This document shows positions 7,671-19,835 of a DNA stretch of 61,133 nt, piece by piece; position 1 is the stretch's first letter, and every line of letters begins with the position of its first letter. Below the pieces are notes generated by a model. It made no database searches, had not been told where the DNA came from, and saw nothing but the letters and a program-made list of their open reading frames with translations. Where the stretch lies: contig CAYPIE010000028.1 of the NCBI GenBank assembly GCA_964410665.1, forward strand, positions 1-61,133, given 5' to 3'. Position numbers and translations under genes: made by a program. The stretch comes from CAYPIE01 sp964410665 (GTDB lineage: Bacteria > Planctomycetota > Planctomycetia > Gemmatales > Gemmataceae).

Positions 7671-9740
7671 TTAGTCGACGTAAGGATCGGCACCAAGGTC
7701 GGCCAAGAGTTCCTGCCGGTTGCGATCGCGGAACATCAAGTCAAGCCGTTGGCGATAGTGTTTGCTTTCAACCTTTCGCTGGGCACGCTCGAACAGGCGG
7801 CGGAACACCGACGGGTCCGGGACGTTGCCTTTGCTACCGAGTTCCTTGAGTTTTTCTTGGCGCTTGACGCCGAGTGCCTCAAGAATGCCATCTTCGAGGG
7901 AGACATAGAACAGCCCGGTGCCGGGGTCGCCCTGACGACCGGCACGACCGATCAGCTGGCGGTCGACCCGCGTGGCCTCGTGGCGTTCGGTGCCAATGAC
8001 GTGTAAGCCGCCGGCCTCAGCAACGCCAGGTCCTAGCTTGATGTCCGTACCGCGGCCGGCCATGTTGGTGGCAACGGTGACCTGGCCAGGTTGACCAGCC
8101 TGGGCAACGATCTCAGCCTCTTCCTCGTTCTGACGGGCATTGAGCACCCGGTGCGGCACGCCGACCTCGGTCAGTTTACGCGACAGGATCTCCGATTTTT
8201 CCACCGAGCGGGTACCAACCAGGACTGGGCGTCCCTGTTTTTGCTTGTCCGCAATGTCCTGGACCACGGCGTCCCACTTGGCTTCTTCGTTGGCGAAGAC
8301 CTTGTCGGAAGCTTGTTGACGTAGGATCGGTTTGTTGGTCGGAACGGGGACCACCCAGAGTCGATAGACACGGCGCATCTCGCGCCAGTTCTGCACGATC
8401 GTCCCCGTCATGCCAGAGAGCTTGGTGTAGAGCTTGTAAAAATTCTGGAAGGTAATCTGCGCGGCATGTGCGGAGGCGAGGGTGATCGGAACCTTTTCTT
8501 TGGCCTCCACCGCTTGGTGCAGGCCCTCCCGCCAGTGGCGATCGGGCATGGGACGCCCGGTGGACTCATCGATGATGACTACCTTGTCATCATGTACCAT
8601 GTAATGATGGTCGCGGATAAAGCGGAAGTTGGCGTGAATCGACTTCTCGACCTGCTCGGTCAGTTTGTCCATCGCCTCGGCATGAGGGCCGGAGGGTGGG
8701 TTGGAATAACGAATCAGTTGTCGGCCAGGTTCGGTGAGTTCGATCTTGTCTTTTTTGAGGTTCATCAAGAAGTGGACGCCCGGTTGCATTGATTGGGCAA
8801 CCCGGTTCGCCCAGTGATAGACCACTTGTTCTTCGGGAGTGGCCATGCGTGTCGGCGAGGCAATGATCAATGGTGTCTTGGCATCGTCAATAAAAATGGA
8901 GTCGGCTTCGTCGACGATGGCGTAGTGTAAGCCGCGCTGGACACGGGGATCGAGTTCGCGGCTTGCATCGACGTGATCCATCCAAGGGGACCAGAACGGC
9001 GCCTGAGTTGCTTGACCACCGCGTACTTTCATGCGGTCACGCAAGAAGTCGAAGCCAAATTCGCTGCCGGTGCCATAGGTGATATCACGGCGATAGGCGG
9101 CTTTACGGCTGCCATCGTCCATCTTCATCTGCAACACACCGATGCTAAGGCCGAGCCGCTCGTACACGGGGCCCATCCACTCGGCATCACGCTTGGCCAG
9201 GTAGTCGTTCACGGTGGTGACATGGACACCTTTGCCTGTCAAGGCATTGAGGAAGGTGGGCATGGTGGCGGTGAGTGTTTTCCCTTCACCCGTGGCCAGC
9301 TCGACGAGTCCTCCTTCGTGCAAGACGACTCCCGCGGCATGCTGAACATCGAAGGGGAGCATGCCGAGCGAACGCCACAGCGAAATGGCCGCCAAAGCGA
9401 ACGCCTCGGGTACGAGCGTCGTCAGATGGACGCCGCTACGGGCGCGTCCGCGCAGGTAGTTGGCCTTTTGTTTGAGTTCCTGATCAGAGAGATGGCCAAA
9501 TTCCTGTTCGTAGTGGCGAATCTTCGGAATCAACAGGGCGGCCCGTGCCAGCCGGCGTTGCCATGGCAAGCCGGCACGGGAGAGCAGCTCGTTGGCCCCC
9601 ATGCTGCCAAGCCGACCCGAATACGTGCGGACTGGAGGGCAGGGGTCGCGTTGGGGTTTTTGTTGATCTGGTACGGGCGATTCCAGTGCGGTGGCGCTCA
9701 CGATCCGGTTCCTCATCAAACGGAAAGTCGGGTTTGGCAA
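7671..9740 (-). CDS. SecA-like translocation ATPase lacking the C-terminal domain
   Basis: 689 residues from a TTG preceded by GAGGAG; an in-frame ATG eight codons on, or a GTG just after, are possible alternatives. Both DEAD-motor halves are present: Walker A LATGEGKT (Lys154), VDEADSIFIDDAKTPLIIA, a PPXD-like insertion, and the second RecA fold with NMAGRGTDIKLGPG and LIGRAGRQGDPG. The chain ends about 75 residues later, well short of the usual 850-950. The helical scaffold/wing bulk and the C-terminal zinc-binding tail that binds SecB and lipid are missing. It is therefore probably an accessory SecA paralogue rather than the housekeeping motor. The likely role is ATP-driven export of a subset of proteins. 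Confidence 0.85.
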   Translation of the reverse strand: MPNPTFRLMRNRIVSATALESPVPDQQKPQRDPCPPVRTYSGRLGSMGANELLSRAGLPWQRRLARAALLIPKIRHYEQEFGHLSDQELKQKANYLRGRARSGVHLTTLVPEAFALAAISLWRSLGMLPFDVQHAAGVVLHEGGLVELATGEGKTLTATMPTFLNALTGKGVHVTTVNDYLAKRDAEWMGPVYERLGLSIGVLQMKMDDGSRKAAYRRDITYGTGSEFGFDFLRDRMKVRGGQATQAPFWSPWMDHVDASRELDPRVQRGLHYAIVDEADSIFIDDAKTPLIIASPTRMATPEEQVVYHWANRVAQSMQPGVHFLMNLKKDKIELTEPGRQLIRYSNPPSGPHAEAMDKLTEQVEKSIHANFRFIRDHHYMVHDDKVVIIDESTGRPMPDRHWREGLHQAVEAKEKVPITLASAHAAQITFQNFYKLYTKLSGMTGTIVQNWREMRRVYRLWVVPVPTNKPILRQQASDKVFANEEAKWDAVVQDIADKQKQGRPVLVGTRSVEKSEILSRKLTEVGVPHRVLNARQNEEEAEIVAQAGQPGQVTVATNMAGRGTDIKLGPGVAEAGGLHVIGTERHEATRVDRQLIGRAGRQGDPGTGLFYVSLEDGILEALGVKRQEKLKELGSKGNVPDPSVFRRLFERAQRKVESKHYRQRLDLMFRDRNRQELLADLGADPYVD

Positions 9741-9908
9741 GCTCCTCGGGGGCCGCCGAGGGTTCAGGCCCCACCGGGCAAGCGGTGTATTTGGCGCAAA
9801 TAGAAAAATCGGGCCTTGGTCCTAGTAACCATATCCGCACTCTAGCGTATCACATTCGCGGGTTGGCGTCGTGGGGTTGTGGAGATCGTTGGTAGAGAGG
9901 CCGAAAGG

Positions 9909-10925
9909 CTATCCTTCAACGTCCCACAAGATCAGCTCGCCAGATTTGGCTAAGGCCGCACAGCGTAGACCGTCGGGGGCAAAGCGGATTTCCCGGAGTG
10001 GGCCGACTCCCCAAGCAAAGCGGGCACAACGGCTGTTACTGTCGGTGTCATAGAGGTCCGCGCAGCCGTTTTCCCAGGCAAGGGCAAGCAGAGGGCCGTG
10101 AGGGTGGAAGTCGAATGCGTTCAAGCGAGCGTTCTCGGTAACTTCGTCAGTTTGTCGGCCGCTGTCCAGATCCCAGATGCCAAGGGTGGTGGCGTGAGTT
10201 TGAAAGGCTGCACGGGCACAACGGTCGCCCACCGCAATCCGGCTCGGAATGTCGCGTGGGCGTCGGTCCAGCGTTAGTGTGTGTTGCGTCGCGCCGCTGT
10301 CCTTTTCCAGGACGAGTAGATGATTCTGGAAGCGGTGCGGCGCATCGGCTATGCGTTCCTCAAGCAAAGCGGCCAGCGACTCGCGGTGATGGGGCAGGTG
10401 TAGCCGGATGGGGCAGAGCGCTGGCGGGAGCTGATGAGCCCAACGCTCATGGAAGGTGGCGTCCTCGCGATCATCGATCCGAATGCTGTCTTGATGCACG
10501 ATCGTGTGCAGAACTTCGGCGGAGCGAAGAGAATCAATCACGGACAAGGTCACCGACTGGGTATCGACCAAGGAATCAGAGCGGAATAGTGAAATAGCGT
10601 TGGCATCCGAAGCATCGCAGAGGCAATCCTCCCAGGCGAGGCTCGGGCAGGGGCGTTCGGGTAGGATTGCTGCTGCAGCGATTGGCAAGACGTATGCTGC
10701 GCCCGAAGCCCGCTGCGCGATGAGTGTCCAGCCCGTTGGGGTTGCGATGAAATCGAGCAATCGCCAGGGAGTACCGCCGAAACGATCCCAGTTAAGCAGC
10801 TGGCCCATGGTTCCGTCCCAGACGTCGATGGCCGCGGTCTCTCGATCGGTCGTGGCCAGATATCGGCCGTCGGGTGAAAACAACATCTGCGATGGCGTCT
10901 CCATCCGTAACGGTATCACCTGCAT
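9909..10925 (-). CDS. WD40-like beta-propeller protein
   Basis: 338 residues from the ATG at 10925, which has GGGAG nine bases upstream; the open frame extends further but without a good ribosome-binding site. Degenerate WD repeats are visible at both ends (MLFSPDGRYLATTD...IDVWDG; LREIRFAPDGLRCAALAKSG then ELILWDVEG), with a divergent middle. There is no signal peptide, so a cytosolic scaffold is expected. It is divergent from the large secreted WD40 protein at 11029, and the 103 bp between them must hold both promoters. No enzymatic function can be proposed. Confidence 0.75.
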   Translation of the reverse strand: MQVIPLRMETPSQMLFSPDGRYLATTDRETAAIDVWDGTMGQLLNWDRFGGTPWRLLDFIATPTGWTLIAQRASGAAYVLPIAAAAILPERPCPSLAWEDCLCDASDANAISLFRSDSLVDTQSVTLSVIDSLRSAEVLHTIVHQDSIRIDDREDATFHERWAHQLPPALCPIRLHLPHHRESLAALLEERIADAPHRFQNHLLVLEKDSGATQHTLTLDRRPRDIPSRIAVGDRCARAAFQTHATTLGIWDLDSGRQTDEVTENARLNAFDFHPHGPLLALAWENGCADLYDTDSNSRCARFAWGVGPLREIRFAPDGLRCAALAKSGELILWDVEG

Positions 10926-11028
10926 GGCTTGGCTCCCGCATTTGCAAGGGCGTTTGCTTTCTTTTGCGGCGATCATTGAGTAGTTTACAGGGACCCACCG
11001 GCATTTCATCTCGCGAAGGGTTGACCCG

Positions 11029-13920
11029 ATGACGGCACACATGCGTATCTGCTTTGGCCTGCCACTGTTTGGACTACTGATTTCGATGACCGCTCAGGCT
11101 GCCAATCCCGTTCCGATTTCGGCGGTGGCCTATGCCCCGGACGGCACGCTCCTTGCCGCCGGCGGCTACGGCAAGGTCAGCCTGGTCGACCCAACCAGCG
11201 GCCAGGTGCTCGGCCAAGTCCCAGAACAGACTCTACAAGTGACGGCCCTGGCGTTTGATCCAACCGGCCGTTGGCTGGCCATCGCCAGCGGTGAACCCGG
11301 TAAAAACGGTATTATCCGTCTCTACCCGCGTAGTCCCAATGGCCTGCCAACGACTAAACCGGGGCAGACACTCGAGGGGCACAGCGACCTGGTCCATGCG
11401 CTGTCCTTCAGTCCAGACGGACGGCAGCTCGCCTCGGGCAGTTACGACCGGACCATCCGGCTCTACCAGGTGGGCAGTGGCGAGTTGCTGCAGACTTTGA
11501 CCGACCATAGTGATGCGGTCTACGATGTTGCCTTTCAGCCGCAGGGTTCGCTCCTGGCTTCGGTGGCGGCTGACCGGGCGGTGAAGGTCTGGGACCCGGC
11601 CACCGGCAAGCGGCTATACACCCTCGGAGATGCCACCGATTGGCTGTACGCCGTGGCCTGGAGCCCGGACGGCAAAGAGCTGGCTGCTGGCGGCGTCGAC
11701 AAAAGCATCCGCGTCTGGAAGGTGGATGCCCACGGGGGGCGGCTGGTTCGTTCCGTGTTTGCCCACGAAGGTGCGGTGACGCAACTTTTCTACGCTGCGA
11801 ACGGCAAGCGACTGTTTTCCTCGGGTGAGGATCGCATGGTCAAAACTTGGGACGCCCGGAAGCTGGTCGAGCAGTCGGTGGTCCCAGCCCAGCCCGAAGT
11901 CATCTTGAGTCTGGCTTTGCGGCCGGATGCAAAGCAATTCGCGGTCGGGCGATTTGATGGCGAACTGCTGCTCCTCGACCCCGGGAACGGAAAACCAATG
12001 AGCGAAGCTATCGTCCCGGCTGATATCGAGGTGGTTCAAGAACAGGAACCGACCGAGTCACCTCGGCGAGCAATGCCAATTGTGTTGGGCAATACCATCT
12101 CCGGTGTCATCGAGCGGGCGGGCGATGTTGACTATTTCACCTTTAACGCCAAGGCCGGTCGGGAGGTGGGCATTCAAGTCCGCACCAAGCCGATGGGTTC
12201 CGAGTTAAACCCCTGGATCGAGGTGATTGATGGGGCGGGGAACCGGATGCATACTAGCACTGATGGGCTATTGGGCTTCACCTGTCCTGCCGATGGCCAA
12301 TACGCGGTGAGCATTCGTGATCGCGATTATCTAGGGGCTGCCGATCGACGCTACCACCTGGAGGTTGGGGACCTGCCGATTATCACACACATCGATCCGT
12401 TAGGGGCACCGCGTGGACAAGAAACGGTGGTGCGCTTATTCGGAGTGCACCTTGGTGATGCAACCCATGTGTCACTGAAGGTTCCCGCGGATGCCAAGCC
12501 CGGCAGTCGGCTGCCGCTGCCTCTGCCGCCGATGGGCCGAGGCCGAAGGCCGATGGGCAAAGCAGAAGTAGTGATCGGAGAATTCCCAGAGGTTCACGAC
12601 TGGCAGAAGCATGCCAGTCAGCCGCTGACCGCGCCGGTGACGGTGAATGGCCGTTTGACTGCGCCCGGGGCTAGTCAGACTTGGCAGTTTCAAGCCCGTG
12701 AAGGCGAGCGGCTGGTGTTGGAAGTGCACGCGGATCGACTTGGGTCGCCGCTTGATTCGGTGATTGAGGTCCAGGACATTGCCGGCGAGGTTCTGGAACG
12801 CGCGACCCTCCGCTGCGTCGCCCAGACGTTCTCGACGTTACGGGATGTCGGCAGCAAGCGTGGGGGCATCCGACTCGAGTATTGGAACGAGCTAGCTCAG
12901 GATGATTTTCTCTATGTTAACGGTGAGCTGATGCGGATTGCAGCGTTACCGAAGAATCCAGACGATGATTGCCAGTTCGTGCAGGTGCGCGGCCAGAGGA
13001 GGGCCTATCTAGGTACGACGCCGAAGCAACATCCGCTCGGCACACCGCTGTATAAAGTGGAGATCCACCCGCCGGGCAAGCGATTCCCGCCGAACGGCAT
13101 GCCAGTGTTCCGTTTGCCATACCGCAACGATGACGGCGGACACGACACCGGCAAGGATTCGCGGCTGTTCTTTGATCCGCCATCGGATGGGGTATATCAG
13201 GTCCGCATCGCCGATAGCCGTGGCCAAGGGGGCTCAGACTACGGCTACCGCTTGACCCTCCGCACGCCTCAGCCCGACTTCCGCCTCAGCTTGAACCCAC
13301 GTCAGCCGAGCGTGTGGCAGGGCAACGGTTTGCCAATCACCGTCACTGCCGACCGCATCGATGGCTATGAGGGCCCGATTAACCTGGAATGGCATAACTT
13401 GCCCCCTGGCTTTCACGCGCCGGCCACCTGGATCGAAGCTGAGCAGACGTCCACACAGGTCAGCTTGTGGACCGATGCGGATGCAAAGTCTCCGCCGAAA
13501 AAGCACCCGGGCCTGGAACTCCGCGGTAAGGCAACCATCGATGACAAGGAAGTGGTTCGCAGCGCTCGCAGCCAGACCCCAAAGGTGATCCCGCCGGGGG
13601 ACTTGGTGACAAGCACAGTCCATGATAGCATCACCATCCGCCCGGGCCAGGAGACGCGGATGACCGTGCGGGTGGAACGTCGCAACAACTTCAAGGGACG
13701 CATACCGCTGGCGGTGGAGGGATTGCCGCACGGCGTGCGGGTTCTCGATATCGGCCTAAATGGGATTCTGATTCTACCGAAAGAGACCGCTCGTGAGGTT
13801 GTACTGTACAGCGAACCGTGGGTGCAACCAATGCAGCGACCTCTGGTCGTCTTTGCCCGGCGGGAAGGGAAAAATACCCGGCACGCGGCCAAGCCAGTAC
13901 GATTAACTGTTGAGCCATAG
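11029..13920 (+). CDS. Secreted WD40 and PPC-domain protein
   Basis: 963 residues. The signal peptide ends near MTAQAA (about residue 24). Seven or so WD40 repeats occupy 30-320 (for example LVHALSFSPDGRQLASGSYD then RTIRLYQ). A pre-peptidase C-terminal (PPC)-like domain at about 355-450 contains GDVDYFTFNAKAGREVGIQV and the typical GFTCPADGQYAVSIRDRD. A second PPC-like region starts near 540 (GASQTWQFQAREGERLVLEV). A C-terminal Ig-like section ends the chain. This architecture is common in planctomycete exported proteins, where it is often fused to cytochrome domains; no CxxCH is seen here. Periplasmic location and a binding role are inferred. Confidence 0.8.
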   Translation: MTAHMRICFGLPLFGLLISMTAQAANPVPISAVAYAPDGTLLAAGGYGKVSLVDPTSGQVLGQVPEQTLQVTALAFDPTGRWLAIASGEPGKNGIIRLYPRSPNGLPTTKPGQTLEGHSDLVHALSFSPDGRQLASGSYDRTIRLYQVGSGELLQTLTDHSDAVYDVAFQPQGSLLASVAADRAVKVWDPATGKRLYTLGDATDWLYAVAWSPDGKELAAGGVDKSIRVWKVDAHGGRLVRSVFAHEGAVTQLFYAANGKRLFSSGEDRMVKTWDARKLVEQSVVPAQPEVILSLALRPDAKQFAVGRFDGELLLLDPGNGKPMSEAIVPADIEVVQEQEPTESPRRAMPIVLGNTISGVIERAGDVDYFTFNAKAGREVGIQVRTKPMGSELNPWIEVIDGAGNRMHTSTDGLLGFTCPADGQYAVSIRDRDYLGAADRRYHLEVGDLPIITHIDPLGAPRGQETVVRLFGVHLGDATHVSLKVPADAKPGSRLPLPLPPMGRGRRPMGKAEVVIGEFPEVHDWQKHASQPLTAPVTVNGRLTAPGASQTWQFQAREGERLVLEVHADRLGSPLDSVIEVQDIAGEVLERATLRCVAQTFSTLRDVGSKRGGIRLEYWNELAQDDFLYVNGELMRIAALPKNPDDDCQFVQVRGQRRAYLGTTPKQHPLGTPLYKVEIHPPGKRFPPNGMPVFRLPYRNDDGGHDTGKDSRLFFDPPSDGVYQVRIADSRGQGGSDYGYRLTLRTPQPDFRLSLNPRQPSVWQGNGLPITVTADRIDGYEGPINLEWHNLPPGFHAPATWIEAEQTSTQVSLWTDADAKSPPKKHPGLELRGKATIDDKEVVRSARSQTPKVIPPGDLVTSTVHDSITIRPGQETRMTVRVERRNNFKGRIPLAVEGLPHGVRVLDIGLNGILILPKETAREVVLYSEPWVQPMQRPLVVFARREGKNTRHAAKPVRLTVEP

Positions 13921-13954
13921 ACCACGGATGAGCCTAGCCTTAGACCGCGTAGAT

Positions 13955-13988
13955 CCTCGGAGCAACGAGAAGACTCCTTGCTCCGAGG
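13955..13988. terminator. Bidirectional terminator hairpin
   Basis: CCTCGGAGCAA pairs perfectly with TTGCTCCGAGG around a 12-nt loop, between the convergent WD40/PPC gene and metH. No T-tract is present on either side. Confidence 0.6.
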
Positions 13989-14009
13989 AAGGATCGCCTG
14001 CTGGGCTGC

Positions 14010-17579
<3,570 letters not shown>

Positions 17580-17702
17580 TGTCTTCCCTTCTCCAGGTGG
17601 TGGGACACCTGGATCGCACCTCCGTCAATCACTGAATACCTTTGAGGATATGCAAAAAGAGCAGTAAATTCCAGTCCTGGGATACGAGTGTTCATCAACA
17701 AA

Positions 17703-17743
17703 ACGAAACCGACCTATACATTCCCTTGTACAGGTCGGTTTCG
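17703..17743 (-). terminator. Long hairpin with T-tract in the metH leader
   Basis: Read on the metH strand, ACGAAACCGACCTGTACA pairs with TGTATAGGTCGGTTTCGT around a 6-nt loop. The 18-bp stem is complete if one G-U pair is allowed (the + strand reading has an A/C mismatch there). TTTGTTGATG follows. It ends about 123 nt before the metH start codon. No other minus-strand gene lies upstream, so it may be a leader attenuator. Confidence 0.6.
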
Positions 17744-18767
17744 TGAATAGGCCTCGCATCCCTGCTTTGAAGGCCCCAACGACTCGAGAACACACCCGCT
17801 CACTGAAGAGAACCGTCGCTGAACGGCTCTCTCGACTCGCGCATTCCATGCGACTGCCGGGGAGCTTTCCTTACTCCGGAGCGGATCGGGTATGGCTCGG
17901 TCATTGGTCGGTGTGATCGGGAATTGGTGTAGAAGGGGCTGCGATCCACCATCGGATCGAGGAGCCGCAGAATTCCCGGATCAGAATACGGATTAATTCA
18001 AATAATTGAACGTTGCGGTCAGATAGGGAAGCATAAAGCGCCGAAGTGGGACCACCTGCGGTTGCCAGGCGAGAGACTCGTGGGTGTGGAGAACCGTTGA
18101 GATTGGTCGCGCTGGACTTCCGTGCATGATCATCCTCACCATGAGTTCGGGGGTCATCTGGCGGTAAAGACTATCGCCTTTCCCGCGAATGTCAACGGAA
18201 AAACTAGGCCTGCCTGTCCCCGCAACACCTCACTTGAAGAACTCATTACTCGTGAGCGACTTAGGGAGCCAAACAGCACTTGATTGAATCAGGTACAGAA
18301 TTGTGTCGATATGAAGGGATGCCAACCAATCGTCGAGGGGAATGGAAAAGGGAAGCAACTTGTAAGGTTCTTCTAGCCGGGCAGAGCTCTAAAAACCTCC
18401 ACCTGTGCCGTGTGGAACGTTGCGTGAGAACCCGTTTTTGAAAGGGGGTGCCGCACGTCCGGGACATGGATCCCACTACAATCGGCCCTCTTCCAGATGG
18501 CTTGAGAGACGGATGGGCTTGCAATAACCGAAACGAATGTTGGCCCCCAACGGGTGTGCTTGTAGGTTCTCCACATGGATACGAACCATCACGAACACCG
18601 CAGAGGCAGCACTAAGTGCTGTGTCTATCGTAAGCGCGCCTCTCGTTTCCGTCAAACGCTGAATGGTGCGAACTGTACCCTGGCTTGTCGAGCAGCCTCG
18701 AAGCCTTATCCTAACTGCTACCGCTTCGCTAATTGATCAAATTCAATCATTCAAGGAGCTTACGACT
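17744..18767. other. 1-kb non-coding region upstream of metH
   Basis: No gene recognised. Further hairpins follow on the metH strand: 17750-17775 (GGCCT/AGGCC), 17807-17832 (ten pairs including one G-U), 17840-17852 and 17857-17879. On the + strand, GGGAATTGGTG (17919-17929), GGGAAG (18026) and GCCAGGCGAGAGAC (18064) occur in the order of cobalamin-riboswitch boxes, but the central CGCCACTG box is missing. From 18100 to 18750 I see no clear structure apart from the ribosome-binding site of the next gene. Confidence 0.5.
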
Positions 18768-19145
18768 GTGGCGTTACCCACGTTATTGATTGCGGGTTTG
18801 TTGATTGCACTGGGTGCAGTAAGTTACACGCTCTCTGAGAGTAAAAGTTTCACCGCATTCATTCCATCGGTTGTGGGATTGCTGATTGGCCTTTGTGGTC
18901 TGCTGGCATTGAAGGAGTCCCTACGCAAACATGCGATGCACGCCGCGGCATTACTAGGGCTGCTTGGCTTCGTGGGCGGGCTGATGCGTCCTGGGATGCA
19001 ACTCGCAAAGGGGGAATCAATCGACTGGGGATCGCTCAAGGTCGTGACACAACTCGGCATGGCGGGGCTTTGCCTAATATTTGTCCTACTGTGTATTAAC
19101 TCGTTCATCCAGGTCCGGCGAGCTCGTGCTCGCAGTGGCGCGTGA
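18768..19145 (+). CDS. Small integral membrane protein, planctomycete-conserved
   Basis: 125 residues from the GTG at 18768, selected because AAGGAG lies nine bases upstream and the protein then opens directly with its first membrane segment (ALPTLLIAGLLIALGAVSY). Four hydrophobic segments follow, with a conserved-looking cytosolic loop LKESLRKHAMHAAALLGLLG and a basic C-terminal tail (RRARARSGA). I have an impression of close relatives throughout planctomycetes annotated only as hypothetical. Inner-membrane location is expected; function unknown. It is convergent with mog. Confidence 0.7.
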   Translation: MALPTLLIAGLLIALGAVSYTLSESKSFTAFIPSVVGLLIGLCGLLALKESLRKHAMHAAALLGLLGFVGGLMRPGMQLAKGESIDWGSLKVVTQLGMAGLCLIFVLLCINSFIQVRRARARSGA

Positions 19146-19164
19146 CGTGGTGTATCCCAGGCCC

Positions 19165-19194
19165 GCCGGTCTTTTTTTTGCCAGGACGACCGGC
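19165..19194 (+). terminator. T-rich hairpin between convergent genes
   Basis: GCCGGTC and GACCGGC form a 7-bp stem enclosing a loop that itself contains eight consecutive T. The T8 run follows a GC-rich stretch directly after the + strand gene, so it may terminate that transcript. The stem overlaps the last base of mog. Confidence 0.4.
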
Positions 19195-19736
19195 TATCCG
19201 GGTTTAGGTCGGAATGCCGTCACTACGGCAGGATTGGTTTGGAGTGCAGGCCCGCCAATCAGATCGATACAGTAGGGAATTGCGGGGAAGACGGCGTGCA
19301 AACACTCTCGGATAGCACTCGGTTTGCCGGGTAAATTGACGATCAGGCTTTGGCCACGAATACCTGCAGTTTGCCGCGACAAAATGGCTGTAGGCACGGC
19401 TTGCAAAGACACCTGGCGCATTAGCTCGCCAAATCCAGGCAACAACTTGCTACAGACTGCTTCAGTCGCTTCTGGGGTGACATCGCGGGCTGCCGGACCC
19501 GTTCCTCCGGTGGTCACGATGAAACAACAAGCATTTTGATCGGCCAGTTCGCACAAGCACGCCTCGACGATCGCTTGCTCATCGGGGATCAGACGCGTCT
19601 CGACCTCAAAGGGAGTTTGTAACATTTCATCGAGAGCTGCCTGGATGGCAGGACCACTGCGATCGGCATAGATGCCCTGACTGGCCCGATCGGAGATGGT
19701 GACAACGCCAATGCGAATGGTTCCAGCAATACTCAC
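19194..19736 (-). CDS. mog: Molybdopterin adenylyltransferase (MogA/MoaB family)
   Basis: 180 residues. The fold signature VVTISDRASQGIYADRSGP at the N-terminus, the substrate loop TTGGTGPAARDVTPEAT near residue 92, and NLPGKPSAIRECL near 147 identify the MogA/MoaB family, with the order and spacing of MogA. It adenylylates molybdopterin in preparation for molybdate insertion by MoeA. No other Mo-cofactor genes are in the window. FhcA at 45.7 kb belongs to a complex whose relatives can use Mo or W pterin cofactor, although the bacterial Fhc complex is generally described as a hydrolase without it. Confidence 0.88.
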   Translation of the reverse strand: MSIAGTIRIGVVTISDRASQGIYADRSGPAIQAALDEMLQTPFEVETRLIPDEQAIVEACLCELADQNACCFIVTTGGTGPAARDVTPEATEAVCSKLLPGFGELMRQVSLQAVPTAILSRQTAGIRGQSLIVNLPGKPSAIRECLHAVFPAIPYCIDLIGGPALQTNPAVVTAFRPKPG

Positions 19737-19835
19737 GAGCAGCTCTCCGTGTGTGATTGAGACTTTTCGCTATCATATACGCATCGTTATTGCAGCACGG
19801 TTCGTTGTTGTCGTTGTGCAAGGGAACAGCTCATC

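Noticed and set aside
8973..9803. 276-codon + strand frame
   Set aside because: Antisense to the SecA-like gene, with no recognisable protein features.
18261..18576. Two short minus-strand frames upstream of the small membrane protein
   Set aside because: They overlap each other in different frames, lack ribosome sites and have no protein-like composition.
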